64,000 nt of DNA. Source: an uncultured Elusimicrobia bacterium. Its GTDB lineage: Bacteria > Elusimicrobiota > Elusimicrobia > Elusimicrobiales > UBA9959. A program made the position numbers and the translations under genes. Below are positions 27,514 through 35,197 of the stretch, in pieces (the first letter of the stretch is position 1; every line of letters begins with the position of its first letter). The stretch covers positions 29,746 through 93,745 of the forward strand of contig CAIRNJ010000043.1 of assembly GCA_903879915.1 (NCBI GenBank), in the 5' to 3' direction. Below the pieces are notes generated by a model. That model searched no databases. It saw only the letters and a list, made by a program, of their open reading frames with translations, and was not told the DNA's origin.

Positions 27514-28770
27514 CTAAGCCTTTACCCGGGTCGCGTCCACGCCCAGGTCCTTCAGTTTGTGTTCCAGCTTCTCGTAGCCGCGGTCTATGTGGTAGATGCG
27601 CCGTATCACGGTGCGGCCCCTGGCCGCCGCGGCCGCCACCACCAGCGCCGCCCCGGCCCTGAGGTCGGAGGCCATCACCGGCGCGCCCAGCAGTTCCGCC
27701 ACGCCGCGCACCACGGCCTTCTTGTCGGTCACCGTGATGTCCGCGCCCATGCGGACCAGCTCCGGCGCGTGCATGAAGCGGTTCTCGAAAATATGTTCGT
27801 GCACTTCGCTGACCCCCGCCGCGCGCGCCATGAAAGCCATCCACGGCGCCTGCAGGTCGGTGGGGAAACCGGGATGCGGCTTGGTCGACACACTTACCGG
27901 CCTGGGCCGGCCGCGCACTGCTTCGACTTCGATGGAATCCTTATACGCCGTGATCTTTACACCGGCCTTCTTCATGCAGCGTATCAGCGCGTCAAGGTTC
28001 CTGGGGGCGGCGTTGAGCAGCTTTATCTTCCCCCCCGCGGCGGCACAGAGCAGCATGAAAGTGCCGGTCTCGATGCGGTCGGGCATCACGCTGTACTTCA
28101 GCCCTTTAAGCGCGGCCGCCCCGCGTATCTTTATCGTCGGGGTGCCGGCGCCCTCCACCGGCGCGCCCATTTTCGTCAGGGCGGCGGCCAGATCCTCGAT
28201 CTCGGGCTCCCGGGCGCAGTTCTCGAGCGTCGTCACGCCTTCGATAAGGGCCGCGCACATCATAAGGTTCTCGGTGGCGCCGACGCTGGGGAACCGGAAC
28301 TTCACCGTGCCGGGCTTCAGCTTTTTAGCCGTCAGGATGACGTCGCCTTTTTCATACGAGACCTGCGCGCCCAATTTCTTAAAGCCTTCCAGGTGGATGT
28401 CTATCGGGCGCATGCCGATGGAGCAGCCGCCGGGCAGGGAGAACCGGGCTTTCTTAAAGCGGGCCAGCAGCGGGCCGGACACCAGCATGGAGGCGCGCAT
28501 CTTGCGCACCAGGTCGTAGGGAGCGTGCAGCTTGAGCGCGCCGTGCTCTTCGGCCACGAAATTGCCGTAGCCGTAGAAGCAGTTCTTGCCCAGGTAGTTG
28601 AGCAGCTCGAAAGTGGACTTTATATCCATCAGCTCCGGCACGTTCTTTATCTCGCATTTTTCCTTCGTGAGCAGCGTGGCGGCGAGTATCGGCAGCGCCG
28701 CGTTCTTCGAGCCGCTGATCATCGTCTGCCCGGAGAGCGGCCGCCCGCCGCGAATTATAAAATTATCCAT
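27514..28770 (-). CDS. murA: UDP-N-acetylglucosamine 1-carboxyvinyltransferase MurA
   Basis: This 418-residue enzyme transfers enolpyruvate from phosphoenolpyruvate to UDP-GlcNAc, the first committed step of peptidoglycan synthesis. SGSKNAALP (19-27) is the conserved N-terminal segment. The catalytic Cys is present at residue 116 in PGGCSIGMRPIDIHL. As Cys rather than Asp occupies this position, the enzyme is expected to be open to fosfomycin. It sits in a prfA-prmC-murA-folC run. Confidence 0.95.
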   Translation of the reverse strand: MDNFIIRGGRPLSGQTMISGSKNAALPILAATLLTKEKCEIKNVPELMDIKSTFELLNYLGKNCFYGYGNFVAEEHGALKLHAPYDLVRKMRASMLVSGPLLARFKKARFSLPGGCSIGMRPIDIHLEGFKKLGAQVSYEKGDVILTAKKLKPGTVKFRFPSVGATENLMMCAALIEGVTTLENCAREPEIEDLAAALTKMGAPVEGAGTPTIKIRGAAALKGLKYSVMPDRIETGTFMLLCAAAGGKIKLLNAAPRNLDALIRCMKKAGVKITAYKDSIEVEAVRGRPRPVSVSTKPHPGFPTDLQAPWMAFMARAAGVSEVHEHIFENRFMHAPELVRMGADITVTDKKAVVRGVAELLGAPVMASDLRAGAALVVAAAAARGRTVIRRIYHIDRGYEKLEHKLKDLGVDATRVKA

Positions 28771-28806
28771 AAAAATTTTCCCGGTCCCCGCTCTTCTATT
28801 CTCGAG

Positions 28807-29682
28807 CTACTTCTTTATCCCGAACACGAACCGCTCCACGCCGTTAAGGTCCTTGAACAGCTTCTTGCCCGTCCAGGTCCTGTCAGGCATCAGGGACAGC
28901 AGCTTTTTCGCCTGCCCCCCGCCCACCTCCAGCAGCATGGCCCCGCCCTTCTTCAGGCGGCCCGGCGCCAGCGCCACCAGCATCCGCGCGATGTCGAGCC
29001 CGTCCCCGCCGCCGTCCAGGGCCATGTGCGGCTCGCTGAGCACTTCCGGCGACAGCCCGCCTATCACCCGTGTGGGGATATACGGCGGATTGGAGACGAT
29101 CAGGTCGAACCGCCCCGTCATTCCCTCCAGCGTGCCCGTCCTGACGAAAGTTATCCTGTCCGCCAGCCCCAGCGCGGCGGCGTTCTCCCGGGCGCAGGCG
29201 ATGGCCCGCGCCGATTTCTCGGCCGCGGTCACTTCAAGCGCCGGGAATTTACGGGCCAGCCAGAGCCCGATGGCCCCGCTGCCCGCCCCGTAATCCAGCG
29301 CGGAGACGGCGCCTTTAAAAGGCTTCAGGAACTCCGCCGCCAGGCCGGCCAGTTCCTCGGTCTCGGGGCGCGGCACCAGCACCCGGCCGTCCACTTTTAT
29401 CTTCAGCCCGCGGAAATTCTGCCAGCCCAGTATGTAGGCCAGCGGCAGGCCGCTCTCTTTAAGCGTCAGGGTCTCCTCGAAACGGCGCCGGGCGGCCGCG
29501 GGCACCGGCGCGGAAAGGTCGGCCAGCAGCGCCATCCGCTCCACGCCCAGCGCGGCGGCCAGCAGCCACTGGGCGTTCAATTCGGGCTCCTCAACGCCGC
29601 GCGCGCGCAGGCGTGCCGCGGCGTCGGGCAGCAGCCGCCCGGAGAGCTTCCCGCTTTTCGCGGGCGCGCGTTCAGGTTTCAT
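28807..29682 (-). CDS. prmC: Release-factor glutamine methyltransferase PrmC
   Basis: It methylates the Gln of the GGQ motif in release factors using S-adenosylmethionine. It has an N-terminal helical domain (about 1-95), the SAM loop DYGAGSGAIGLWLA and the catalytic SNPPYIPT motif. Length is 291 residues. Its start overlaps the end of prfA by 11 bases, the usual arrangement for enzyme and substrate genes. Confidence 0.94.
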   Translation of the reverse strand: MKPERAPAKSGKLSGRLLPDAAARLRARGVEEPELNAQWLLAAALGVERMALLADLSAPVPAAARRRFEETLTLKESGLPLAYILGWQNFRGLKIKVDGRVLVPRPETEELAGLAAEFLKPFKGAVSALDYGAGSGAIGLWLARKFPALEVTAAEKSARAIACARENAAALGLADRITFVRTGTLEGMTGRFDLIVSNPPYIPTRVIGGLSPEVLSEPHMALDGGGDGLDIARMLVALAPGRLKKGGAMLLEVGGGQAKKLLSLMPDRTWTGKKLFKDLNGVERFVFGIKK

Positions 29683-30730
29683 CGGCTCCTTTCCTGCCTA
29701 TCTCGAGCTTCAGCTCCTCGAGCAGTTCGCGGATCCCGCCGTCCATGATGGCCTGCATGTTATGCCAGGAAACCTGTATCCGGTGGTCCGTAACGCGGTT
29801 CTGCGGAAAATTGTAGGTCCTTATTTTTTCGGAGCGGTCGCCGGTGCCCACCTGACTCTTGCGCGCTCCGGCGTTGGCCCTGGCCTGCGCCTCCTCGCTG
29901 ACCTGGGTGAGCTTGGCGGCCAGCATGGCCATGGCCTTCATCTTGTTCTGGCCCTGGGAGCGTTCCTCCTGGCATTGCGTTATGATCCCGCTGGGGAGAT
30001 GCGTTATGCGGATGGCGGTCTCCACCTTGTTCACGTTCTGGCCGCCCGCGCCGCCGGAGCGGAAGGTGTCCACCTTCAGGTCCTTGGCCTCTATCTTTAT
30101 CTCGATCTCGTCCACCTCGTGCATGATGGCCACGGTGACGGTGGAGGTGTGGACGCGCCCGGAGGCCTCGGTCTGGGGCACGCGCTGCACCCGGTGCACG
30201 CCCCCCTCGTACTTCATCAGCGAGAAGACGTCCTGCCCGGAAATGTACAGCACGGCGTTCTTTATTCCCCTGGGCCCCGAGGAGGACATATCGCGCAGCT
30301 CCGCCTTCCAGCCCATGTTCTGGGCGAAGCGCGTGTACATGCGCAGCAGGTCGGCCGCGAACAGGGCGGATTCGTCGCCGCCCACGCCGGCGCGTATTTC
30401 GAGGAAGATGTTCTTGGAGTCGGCGGGGTCGGGCGGGATCAGCAGCAGCCGCAGTTTTTTCTCGAGGGCGGAAACGGCGGCCTCGAGCGCCGGCATCTCC
30501 GCCTCGGCCATCCCGGCTATTTCACGGTCGGTGCTGGAAAGCATCTGGCGGGTCCCGTCCGCCTCTTTAACGGCCTTTTCAAGGGCCGCGGCGGTGTCGA
30601 GCACCTGCCGGCAGGCGGCGTGCCGCCTCGAGAATTTTTCTATTTCCGCCGGCTCGAGCCCGCCGGACGAGAGCCGGGCCTGGGCTTCTGCGAATTCCAG
30701 TTTGACGGCTTTGAGTTCTTCTTCAAGCAT
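29672..30730 (-). CDS. prfA: Peptide chain release factor 1
   Basis: The 352-residue factor ends translation at UAA and UAG. The GGQ loop is GGAGGQNVNKVETAIRI near residue 228. The stop-codon recognition tripeptide reads P-Q-T in RVPQTEASGR, which matches the RF1 pattern P-x-T and excludes RF2 (S-P-F). The gene starts only 35 bases after the rpmE terminator, so its promoter must be very close or transcription must read through. Confidence 0.95.
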   Translation of the reverse strand: MLEEELKAVKLEFAEAQARLSSGGLEPAEIEKFSRRHAACRQVLDTAAALEKAVKEADGTRQMLSSTDREIAGMAEAEMPALEAAVSALEKKLRLLLIPPDPADSKNIFLEIRAGVGGDESALFAADLLRMYTRFAQNMGWKAELRDMSSSGPRGIKNAVLYISGQDVFSLMKYEGGVHRVQRVPQTEASGRVHTSTVTVAIMHEVDEIEIKIEAKDLKVDTFRSGGAGGQNVNKVETAIRITHLPSGIITQCQEERSQGQNKMKAMAMLAAKLTQVSEEAQARANAGARKSQVGTGDRSEKIRTYNFPQNRVTDHRIQVSWHNMQAIMDGGIRELLEELKLEIGRKGADET

Positions 30731-30764
30731 ATAGAGGCGTCAGAACAGCTTTCCCGCTTCGGCC

Positions 30765-30802
30765 AAAAAAAAGCAGGCGTTCCCTCTGCGGGGAACGCCT
30801 GC
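30765..30802 (-). terminator. Rho-independent terminator of rpmE
   Basis: A perfect 12-bp stem (30773-30784 with 30791-30802) and a 6-base loop are followed on the minus strand by eight T residues (30765-30772). Confidence 0.88.
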
Positions 30803-30815
30803 CTGTGCCGCCGCG

Positions 30816-31181
30816 CTACTTTACTTCAGGCTTGGCTGCGGCCGGTTTCACTACCGGCTTGGCGGCCGTTTTCGCGTCCTTCTTGGCGGGCGCGGAAGAG
30901 AGTACTTTCTTCTTGGCCGTGTGGCGCGGGGTCACCGTTTTAATGGCGGCTTTCTTGGGAGCGCGCTCCAGCGTTTTGCCGCCGGTGGCGGAGAACTTCT
31001 TCTGGAATTTTTCGACGCGCCCGGCGGTGTCGGTGAAGCGCTGCTTGCCGGTATAGAAAGGGTGGCAGGCGGAGCAGATCTCGACTTTGATGACCGGCTT
31101 TATGGAGCGGGTCTTGAAAGCGTTGCCGCAGGCGCAGGTCACTTCGCAAACCTCGTATTTGGGATGGATATCGTTTTTCAT
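30816..31181 (-). CDS. rpmE: Ribosomal protein bL31 with long basic tail
   Basis: Residues 1-70 are the bL31 fold. Zinc ligands are visible as Cys16 and Cys18 (TCACGN) and Cys36 and Cys39 ([11 protein letters not shown]), so this is the zinc-containing form. The family is usually about 65-90 residues, but this protein has 121. The extra 50 residues are Lys, Ala and Pro rich (ending AAAKPEVK) and probably disordered, likely contacting rRNA. It has its own promoter and terminator and so forms a single-gene unit. Confidence 0.93.
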   Translation of the reverse strand: MKNDIHPKYEVCEVTCACGNAFKTRSIKPVIKVEICSACHPFYTGKQRFTDTAGRVEKFQKKFSATGGKTLERAPKKAAIKTVTPRHTAKKKVLSSAPAKKDAKTAAKPVVKPAAAKPEVK

Positions 31182-31211
31182 ATGTTCTTTCCTCTGAAAT
31201 CAAGCGTGTAT

Positions 31212-31247
31212 TAATTAGATTATACAATAAAAAGAGCCCCGGGTCAT
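31212..31247 (-). promoter_or_regulatory. Promoter of rpmE
   Basis: On the minus strand ATGACC (31242-31247, four of six consensus) is 17 bases from a perfect TATAAT (31219-31224). A GAGGAAAG ribosome site precedes the ATG at 31181. Confidence 0.7.
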
Positions 31248-31258
31248 TCGCGCAGCCG

Positions 31259-32176
31259 CTACTTCCGTCCGATCTTGGCCAGCGGGTTCACGGATTTGCC
31301 GGAGGGCGTGAGGATCTCGAAATGCAGATGCGGCCCCGTTGACATGCCGGTGGACCCCACCTTGCCCAGCAGCGTCTTCGATTTCTGCACCGTCTCGCCC
31401 TCTTTTACTTCCAGCTTGGACAGATGCCCGTAGCGGCACAGGGAGCCGTCCTTGTGGCGCACTTCCACGGTGTTGCCGTAGCCGCCTTTCCAGCCCGAGA
31501 AGGTGACGGTGCCCGACCTTGACGGGTAGACCGACGTGCCCAGCGGCATGGGGATATCGCAGCCGCTGTGGAAGATCCTGCGCTTAAGCACCGGGTGGTA
31601 CCGCATCCCGAAACTCGAGCTTATCCGCCCGAAGCTCCTGAGCGGCATCCGGTACGTGTCCAGGTCCACGTAGACCGCCGGCAGATAGATCCGGTCGCCC
31701 TTGCTGAACTTGTAGTTTATCAGCAGGGCCGAAGGCGGCAGTTCGTTGTCTTCGATGATCTCCGCCTTGAAAGCCCGCAGGTCGCGGCCCTTGGCCGCGT
31801 AGCGCGCGGCGATCCCGTTCAAGGTCTCCGCGGCGCCGGTGACCTCGTAAAGCAGGCCGTGGCCGTTATGCACGCGGATGTAGCCGCCGCGCGACATGAA
31901 GATGAACTCGTTGGAATTGGTGCTCTGCAGCGAGCGCACGTCGGTGCCGAAAGCCGCGGCGATGGAGCGGACGTCGTCGCCCTTGGCGACCTTGTACCGC
32001 ATATGTATCAGCCGCGGTATGGCCTTAAAAACCCCGGGCAGCGGGGCGGCCGGGCCCGGCGGCGTCAGCACCGAGAACCGGGCGTAATAGGCCGGGGGTA
32101 TCCCCGGGGTGGAAGCGGACACTAAAGCCGCTCCCCCCAGAAGCATCCCCGCGCCCAGTACGCGCCACGGGATCAT
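31259..32176 (-). CDS. M23-family peptidoglycan endopeptidase
   Basis: The 305-residue protein has a hydrophobic signal or anchor segment (about 5-22), a middle region with a LysM-like stretch (YKVAKGDDVRSIAAAFGTDV) and a C-terminal LytM/M23 metallopeptidase domain (about 190-300). Zinc ligands are in HSGCD and GPHLHFE, with the glycine-rich GSTGMSTG before them. It either cuts peptidoglycan cross-bridges or activates amidases. Its ATG overlaps the rho stop codon by one base (TAATG), indicating translational coupling. Confidence 0.88.
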   Translation of the reverse strand: MIPWRVLGAGMLLGGAALVSASTPGIPPAYYARFSVLTPPGPAAPLPGVFKAIPRLIHMRYKVAKGDDVRSIAAAFGTDVRSLQSTNSNEFIFMSRGGYIRVHNGHGLLYEVTGAAETLNGIAARYAAKGRDLRAFKAEIIEDNELPPSALLINYKFSKGDRIYLPAVYVDLDTYRMPLRSFGRISSSFGMRYHPVLKRRIFHSGCDIPMPLGTSVYPSRSGTVTFSGWKGGYGNTVEVRHKDGSLCRYGHLSKLEVKEGETVQKSKTLLGKVGSTGMSTGPHLHFEILTPSGKSVNPLAKIGRK

Positions 32177-33783
32177 TACCTATCCGACCCCATCTCCATC
32201 GAGCGGAGGAAGTCCTTGTTGGACTTGGTGACGGCCAGTTTGGAAACCAGCAGCTCCAGGGAATCTATGGGGGACAGCGGAGCCAGCACCTTGCGCAGGA
32301 TCCAGACCTTGTTCAGCTCGTCCTCGCTCATCAGCAGCTCTTCCTTGCGGGTGGAGGTGCGGTTGATGTCGATGGCCGGGAACATGCGGCGGTCGGACAG
32401 CTTGCGGTCCAGGTAGATCTCCGAGTTGCCGGTGCCTTTGAATTCCTCGAAGATCACGTCGTCCATACGGCTGCCGGTCTCCACCAGCGCCGTGGCTATG
32501 ATGGTCAGCGAACCTCCCTCTTCCATGTTGCGGGCCGCGCCGAAGAAGCGCTTGGGCCGCTGCAGGGAAGTGGATTCGAGACCGCCGGAAAGCACGCGGC
32601 CGGAGGACGGCGCCACGGTATTGTAGGCGCGCGCGAGGCGCGTTATCGAGTCCAGCAGGATAACGACGTCCTTGCCGTGCTCGGTCATGCGCTTAGCTTT
32701 TTCGAGGACGATCTCGGACACCTGCACGTGGCGGTCGGCCGGCTCGTCGAAAGTGGAGGCTATGACCTCGCCGCGCACCGAGCGCTTCATGTCGGTGACT
32801 TCCTCGGGCCGCTCGTCGATGAGCAGCACCAGCAGCTCGATCTCGGGGTGGTTGGTGGCCAGCGAATTGGCGATGCGCTGCAGGATCATGGTCTTGCCGG
32901 TCTTGGGCGCGGCCACGATCAGCTGGCGCTGCCCCTTGCCTACGGGGACGATAAGGTCGATCACGCGGCCGGTCATCTCGGTCTTGGCGGTCTCCAGCGT
33001 GAAGCGCTTGTTGGGGTGCAGCGGGGTGAGGTTGTCGAACAGCGGCCTGTGGCCTATCTTCTCGATCTCGAAGCCGTTGACCGTCTTCACCTGCAGCAGG
33101 GCGAAGAACCTTTCTCCGTCCTTGGGAGGCCGTATCAGGCCGTTGACGGAATCGCCTTTGCGCAGGCCCAGCTTCTTTATCTGGGAAGGAGAGACGTAAA
33201 TATCCTCGTGGCTCGAGAGGTAATTGTATTCCTGGGAGCGCAGGAAGCCGAAGCCGTCCGGCAGTATTTCCAGCACGCCCACGCCCTGCACGATGCCGTT
33301 CTGCTTGGCCTGGGCCTCCATGATCTTGCCTATCAGTTCCTGCTTGCGCAGGCCCGACACGCCTTCAAGGTTGTACTGCTCCGCTATTTTCACCAGTTCG
33401 GCCACGGTCATCTTGGTCATCACCGTGATGTCCACTTTGGGCAGGTTCTGGTTATTGGGCGGGGGCTGGCCGCCGGTCTGGCCCTGGCCGCCGTTCTGAG
33501 GTCCGTTATTCTGCGCCTGGCCGGGCGCCCTGTTATTTTCCATTTGTTCGTTTCTCCTTGGGAATTCGTTCTGCGGCAGCGCGGCGCCTTCGTCCGTCAC
33601 GGGCCCGTTGCCGTTCCCGTTGCCGTTGCCCGACGCCTGCGCCCGGGAGATCTCGGAGACGTGATCGCGCTGGCCGTCGGGCCGGCCGCCGTAATAGCGC
33701 CGCCCGCCGCCGCCCCCTCTTCTGGGGTGTCCGCCCTGCGCAGGCCTTGAATATCTCTCGTCCCGGTTCTGTGGATCGTTCAT
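32176..33783 (-). CDS. rho: Transcription termination factor Rho
   Basis: The 535-residue hexameric RNA helicase carries a Rho-N domain (about 117-160, [19 protein letters not shown]), a cold-shock-like RNA-binding domain (about 165-240), and the ATPase core with Walker [11 protein letters not shown] and Walker [17 protein letters not shown]. An N-terminal extension of about 110 residues is Gly, Asn, Gln and Arg rich (including N-G repeats) and is probably disordered. The ATG at 33783 is chosen over one 12 codons earlier because a GGAG site precedes it and coaE ends just before it. Confidence 0.95.
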   Translation of the reverse strand: MNDPQNRDERYSRPAQGGHPRRGGGGGRRYYGGRPDGQRDHVSEISRAQASGNGNGNGNGPVTDEGAALPQNEFPRRNEQMENNRAPGQAQNNGPQNGGQGQTGGQPPPNNQNLPKVDITVMTKMTVAELVKIAEQYNLEGVSGLRKQELIGKIMEAQAKQNGIVQGVGVLEILPDGFGFLRSQEYNYLSSHEDIYVSPSQIKKLGLRKGDSVNGLIRPPKDGERFFALLQVKTVNGFEIEKIGHRPLFDNLTPLHPNKRFTLETAKTEMTGRVIDLIVPVGKGQRQLIVAAPKTGKTMILQRIANSLATNHPEIELLVLLIDERPEEVTDMKRSVRGEVIASTFDEPADRHVQVSEIVLEKAKRMTEHGKDVVILLDSITRLARAYNTVAPSSGRVLSGGLESTSLQRPKRFFGAARNMEEGGSLTIIATALVETGSRMDDVIFEEFKGTGNSEIYLDRKLSDRRMFPAIDINRTSTRKEELLMSEDELNKVWILRKVLAPLSPIDSLELLVSKLAVTKSNKDFLRSMEMGSDR

Positions 33784-33785
33784 TG

Positions 33786-34427
33786 TTATTTTTCTCCGGC
33801 CGCTTTTAAAAAGCGGCATAACTGCCCTATCCTGGCTTTAAGCTCCCGCGGCGGCCCGCCGTTCTCCAGCGTTATGTCCGCCCGCGAGCGTTTTTCCTCC
33901 GCGCTCAGCTGCGCCGCCTTCCTGGCGGCGTACTGCGCCGGGGTCCAACCCCTGCGCCGCGCGCGCGCGCGCCGGTCGCGCTCGGGCGCGTCGACGCATA
34001 CTGTAAACGTAAAACACTCCGCAAGCCCGGCTTCAAAAAGCAGGGGCGCTTCCACTACGACGATCTTTTTACGGGATTTCTTTATTAAAGAATTAATTCT
34101 CTTCAAAATCTCAGGATGGAGAAGGCTCTCAAGCCATTTTCGCTTTGCCGGTACGCCAAAAACTTCCGCGGCAAGCCGTTCTTTGTCCAGGAAACCGTTT
34201 GTAAGGATTATCTTACTACCGAACCTTGTTAAGATTCTATTATAACACGCGGGGGATGTCAACACCTGCGCGGCCACGGCGTCGGCCGAGATGCCCAGCG
34301 CTCCCTCGTCAGCGAAGTATTTCAGCGCCAGGCTTTTGCCGGAAGCTATGGGCCCCGTAAGCCCCACCACTATCTTCCCGGGGGGCGCCAGGCACGGTCT
34401 CCCCGCTGCTCTTTCCGTTGTTTTCAT
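33786..34427 (-). CDS. coaE: Dephospho-CoA kinase
   Basis: It catalyses the last step of coenzyme A synthesis. The P-loop is GPIASGKS at 25-32, and LLFEAGLAE with a following [14 protein letters not shown] stretch are the typical CoaE lid and Arg-rich segments. The ATG at 34427 gives 213 residues with about 17 extra at the N-terminus. The frame is open further upstream, but that part is antiparallel shadow of the rhomboid gene. It ends two bases before the rho start codon. Confidence 0.9.
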   Translation of the reverse strand: MKTTERAAGRPCLAPPGKIVVGLTGPIASGKSLALKYFADEGALGISADAVAAQVLTSPACYNRILTRFGSKIILTNGFLDKERLAAEVFGVPAKRKWLESLLHPEILKRINSLIKKSRKKIVVVEAPLLFEAGLAECFTFTVCVDAPERDRRARARRRGWTPAQYAARKAAQLSAEEKRSRADITLENGGPPRELKARIGQLCRFLKAAGEK

Positions 34428-34441
34428 CCTCCCCCCCGCGC

Positions 34442-35197
34442 TCACGCGCGCCCGCCTTTTCTCCTGGCATATTCGTCGAGCCTTGCCAGTTCGCCGCGGC
34501 TCAGGGCGGCCTGCCCGCGGGCCGAAACTTTGTCGAGCAGGCGGTCTATCTCCGCCTGTTCCGCCGCCGCGGGGTCCGGCCCGGGGGCGGCCCGCCGCCC
34601 GCGCCGCTCCAGGCGGCGTTCGGCCCACAGCCACAGCAGGCCGGCCAGCAGCCCGCCGAGGTGGGTGATGTTCGAGATCTTGGAGCCCGGCCCCGCCATG
34701 GTCATGACGAATTCGGTGGCCCCCAGCAGCAGCGCCATGGTGCGCGCGCTCATCGGAAAAAGGAAATAAACGTAAACCGTAGTGGCGGGGTAGAGGAAAG
34801 CGAAAGCCCCCAGCAGGCCGTAGACCGCCCCGGACGCCCCTATGACCGGGCTCAGCGAACCGGGGGTCCAGGCCGCCGTTACCAGGGCGGCCGCGGCGCC
34901 GCAGGCCAGGAAGTAGGCCAGGAATTTGCGGGAGCCCATTTCCGGCTCTATCATGCGCCCCAGCATCCACAGCATGAAAGCGTTGAACAGGAAATGCCAG
35001 AACCCGGCGTGTATGAAGATATAGGTGAACGGCTGCCAGAGCCAGAACCGGTGCGTTACCAGGTACGGCACCAGGCCCAGATAGAAATTAAGCCTGAAGC
35101 CGAACGCCAGTTCGGCCAGCCAGCCGGCGAAGAAAAGAACGGCCAGCGCCCTGGTGACGGGCGGCAGCTCCCGCAGCGGAGCGGGGCTAAATCTCAT
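34442..35197 (-). CDS. Rhomboid intramembrane serine protease
   Basis: The 251-residue membrane protein has six hydrophobic helices. The catalytic Ser lies in GASGAVYGLLG, the conserved His in THLGGLLAGLLW, and FWHFLFNAFMLWMLG carries the helix-2 oxyanion residues. The last 55 residues form a charged cytosolic tail. Substrates cannot be predicted. Its start overlaps the polA stop by 11 bases, so the two are co-transcribed. Confidence 0.9.
   Translation of the reverse strand: MRFSPAPLRELPPVTRALAVLFFAGWLAELAFGFRLNFYLGLVPYLVTHRFWLWQPFTYIFIHAGFWHFLFNAFMLWMLGRMIEPEMGSRKFLAYFLACGAAAALVTAAWTPGSLSPVIGASGAVYGLLGAFAFLYPATTVYVYFLFPMSARTMALLLGATEFVMTMAGPGSKISNITHLGGLLAGLLWLWAERRLERRGRRAAPGPDPAAAEQAEIDRLLDKVSARGQAALSRGELARLDEYARRKGGRA

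Noticed and set aside
27491..27844. Longer FolC start
   Set aside because: The upstream extension is Gly/Arg-rich and antisense-like within murA; family alignment begins at the ATG at 27490.
34428..34970. Longer CoaE start
   Set aside because: The extension overlaps the rhomboid gene, which has the better coding signal.
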